Assembly: GCA_937904325.1 (NCBI GenBank)
Contig: CALGTK010000349.1
Location: forward strand, 1-32,866
Direction of reading: 5' to 3'
DNA length: 32,866 nt
From: an uncultured Planctomyces sp.
GTDB taxonomy: Bacteria; Planctomycetota; Planctomycetia; Planctomycetales; Planctomycetaceae
Of this stretch, positions 32,862 through 32,866 are shown piece after piece (position 1 is the stretch's first letter; each line of letters begins with the position of its first letter). The position numbers and the translations under genes are program-made. Below the pieces are notes generated by a model, which was not told the origin of the DNA, did not search any database, and saw only the letters and a list, made by a program, of their open reading frames with translations.

Positions 32862-32866
32862 TTTCC

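Overview
The window looks like a chromosomal segment of a member of the Planctomycetota. The diagnostic genes are two DUF1501 proteins, a large PSCyt1/DUF1549/DUF1553 cytochrome-type protein carrying a LamG-like insert, two DUF1080 (3-keto-disaccharide hydrolase-like) secreted proteins, a formylglycine sulfatase and a DUF3500 protein. I see no transposase, integrase, CRISPR array, tRNA or rRNA. The assignment rests on gene content only; no search was run.

Layout. The left edge (1-105) is the acidic, repeat-built tail of a plus-strand gene, closed by a strong terminator. A minus-strand block follows (DUF1501, secreted PHP-type metalloprotein), then a long gene-free stretch. Next is a plus-strand block: an unrecognised 272-aa protein directly coupled to a membrane-anchored HtrA-type protease, a lone STAS protein with its own promoter and terminator, and an O-antigen-ligase-like membrane protein with a TPR tail. 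The sulfatase and DUF3500 genes are on the minus strand. They are followed by plus-strand gyrA (TTG start, strong Shine-Dalgarno, probable promoter and attenuator-like hairpin) and rimO, separated by a very long terminator hairpin.

From about 17.4 kb to the right end almost everything is on the minus strand. In order of increasing coordinate: FHA protein, single-domain response regulator, DUF1080 protein, a 29-aa very basic ribosomal-type protein, a DUF1080 lipoprotein, ftsY, a rhamnulokinase-like kinase, a HAMP histidine kinase, DUF1501, a small unknown protein, the PSCyt/LamG/DUF1553 protein and a NuoM-like membrane protein that runs to the window edge. One plus-strand exception is a small zinc-ribbon protein at 19.8 kb.

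How the genes work together. Much of the window fits the planctomycete polysaccharide-degrading lifestyle: secreted sulfatase, DUF1080 and PSCyt/DUF1501 proteins plus a deoxysugar kinase. Housekeeping genes (gyrA, rimO, ftsY, the small ribosomal-type protein) and isolated signalling parts (STAS, FHA plus receiver, histidine kinase) are interleaved with these.

The most interesting signals are four. (1) A canonical A-AAA-AAG slippery heptamer in the small gene between the DUF1553 and DUF1501 genes; a -1 shift there would add a 32-residue transmembrane tail, so this is either programmed frameshifting or a one-base homopolymer indel. (2) An easily missed 29-codon basic gene with a perfect GAGGAG ribosome-binding site. 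(3) A NuoM-like protein that appears to have lost most of the proton-pumping residues. (4) A gyrA leader with promoter, attenuator-like hairpin and non-canonical residues at both main quinolone-resistance positions.
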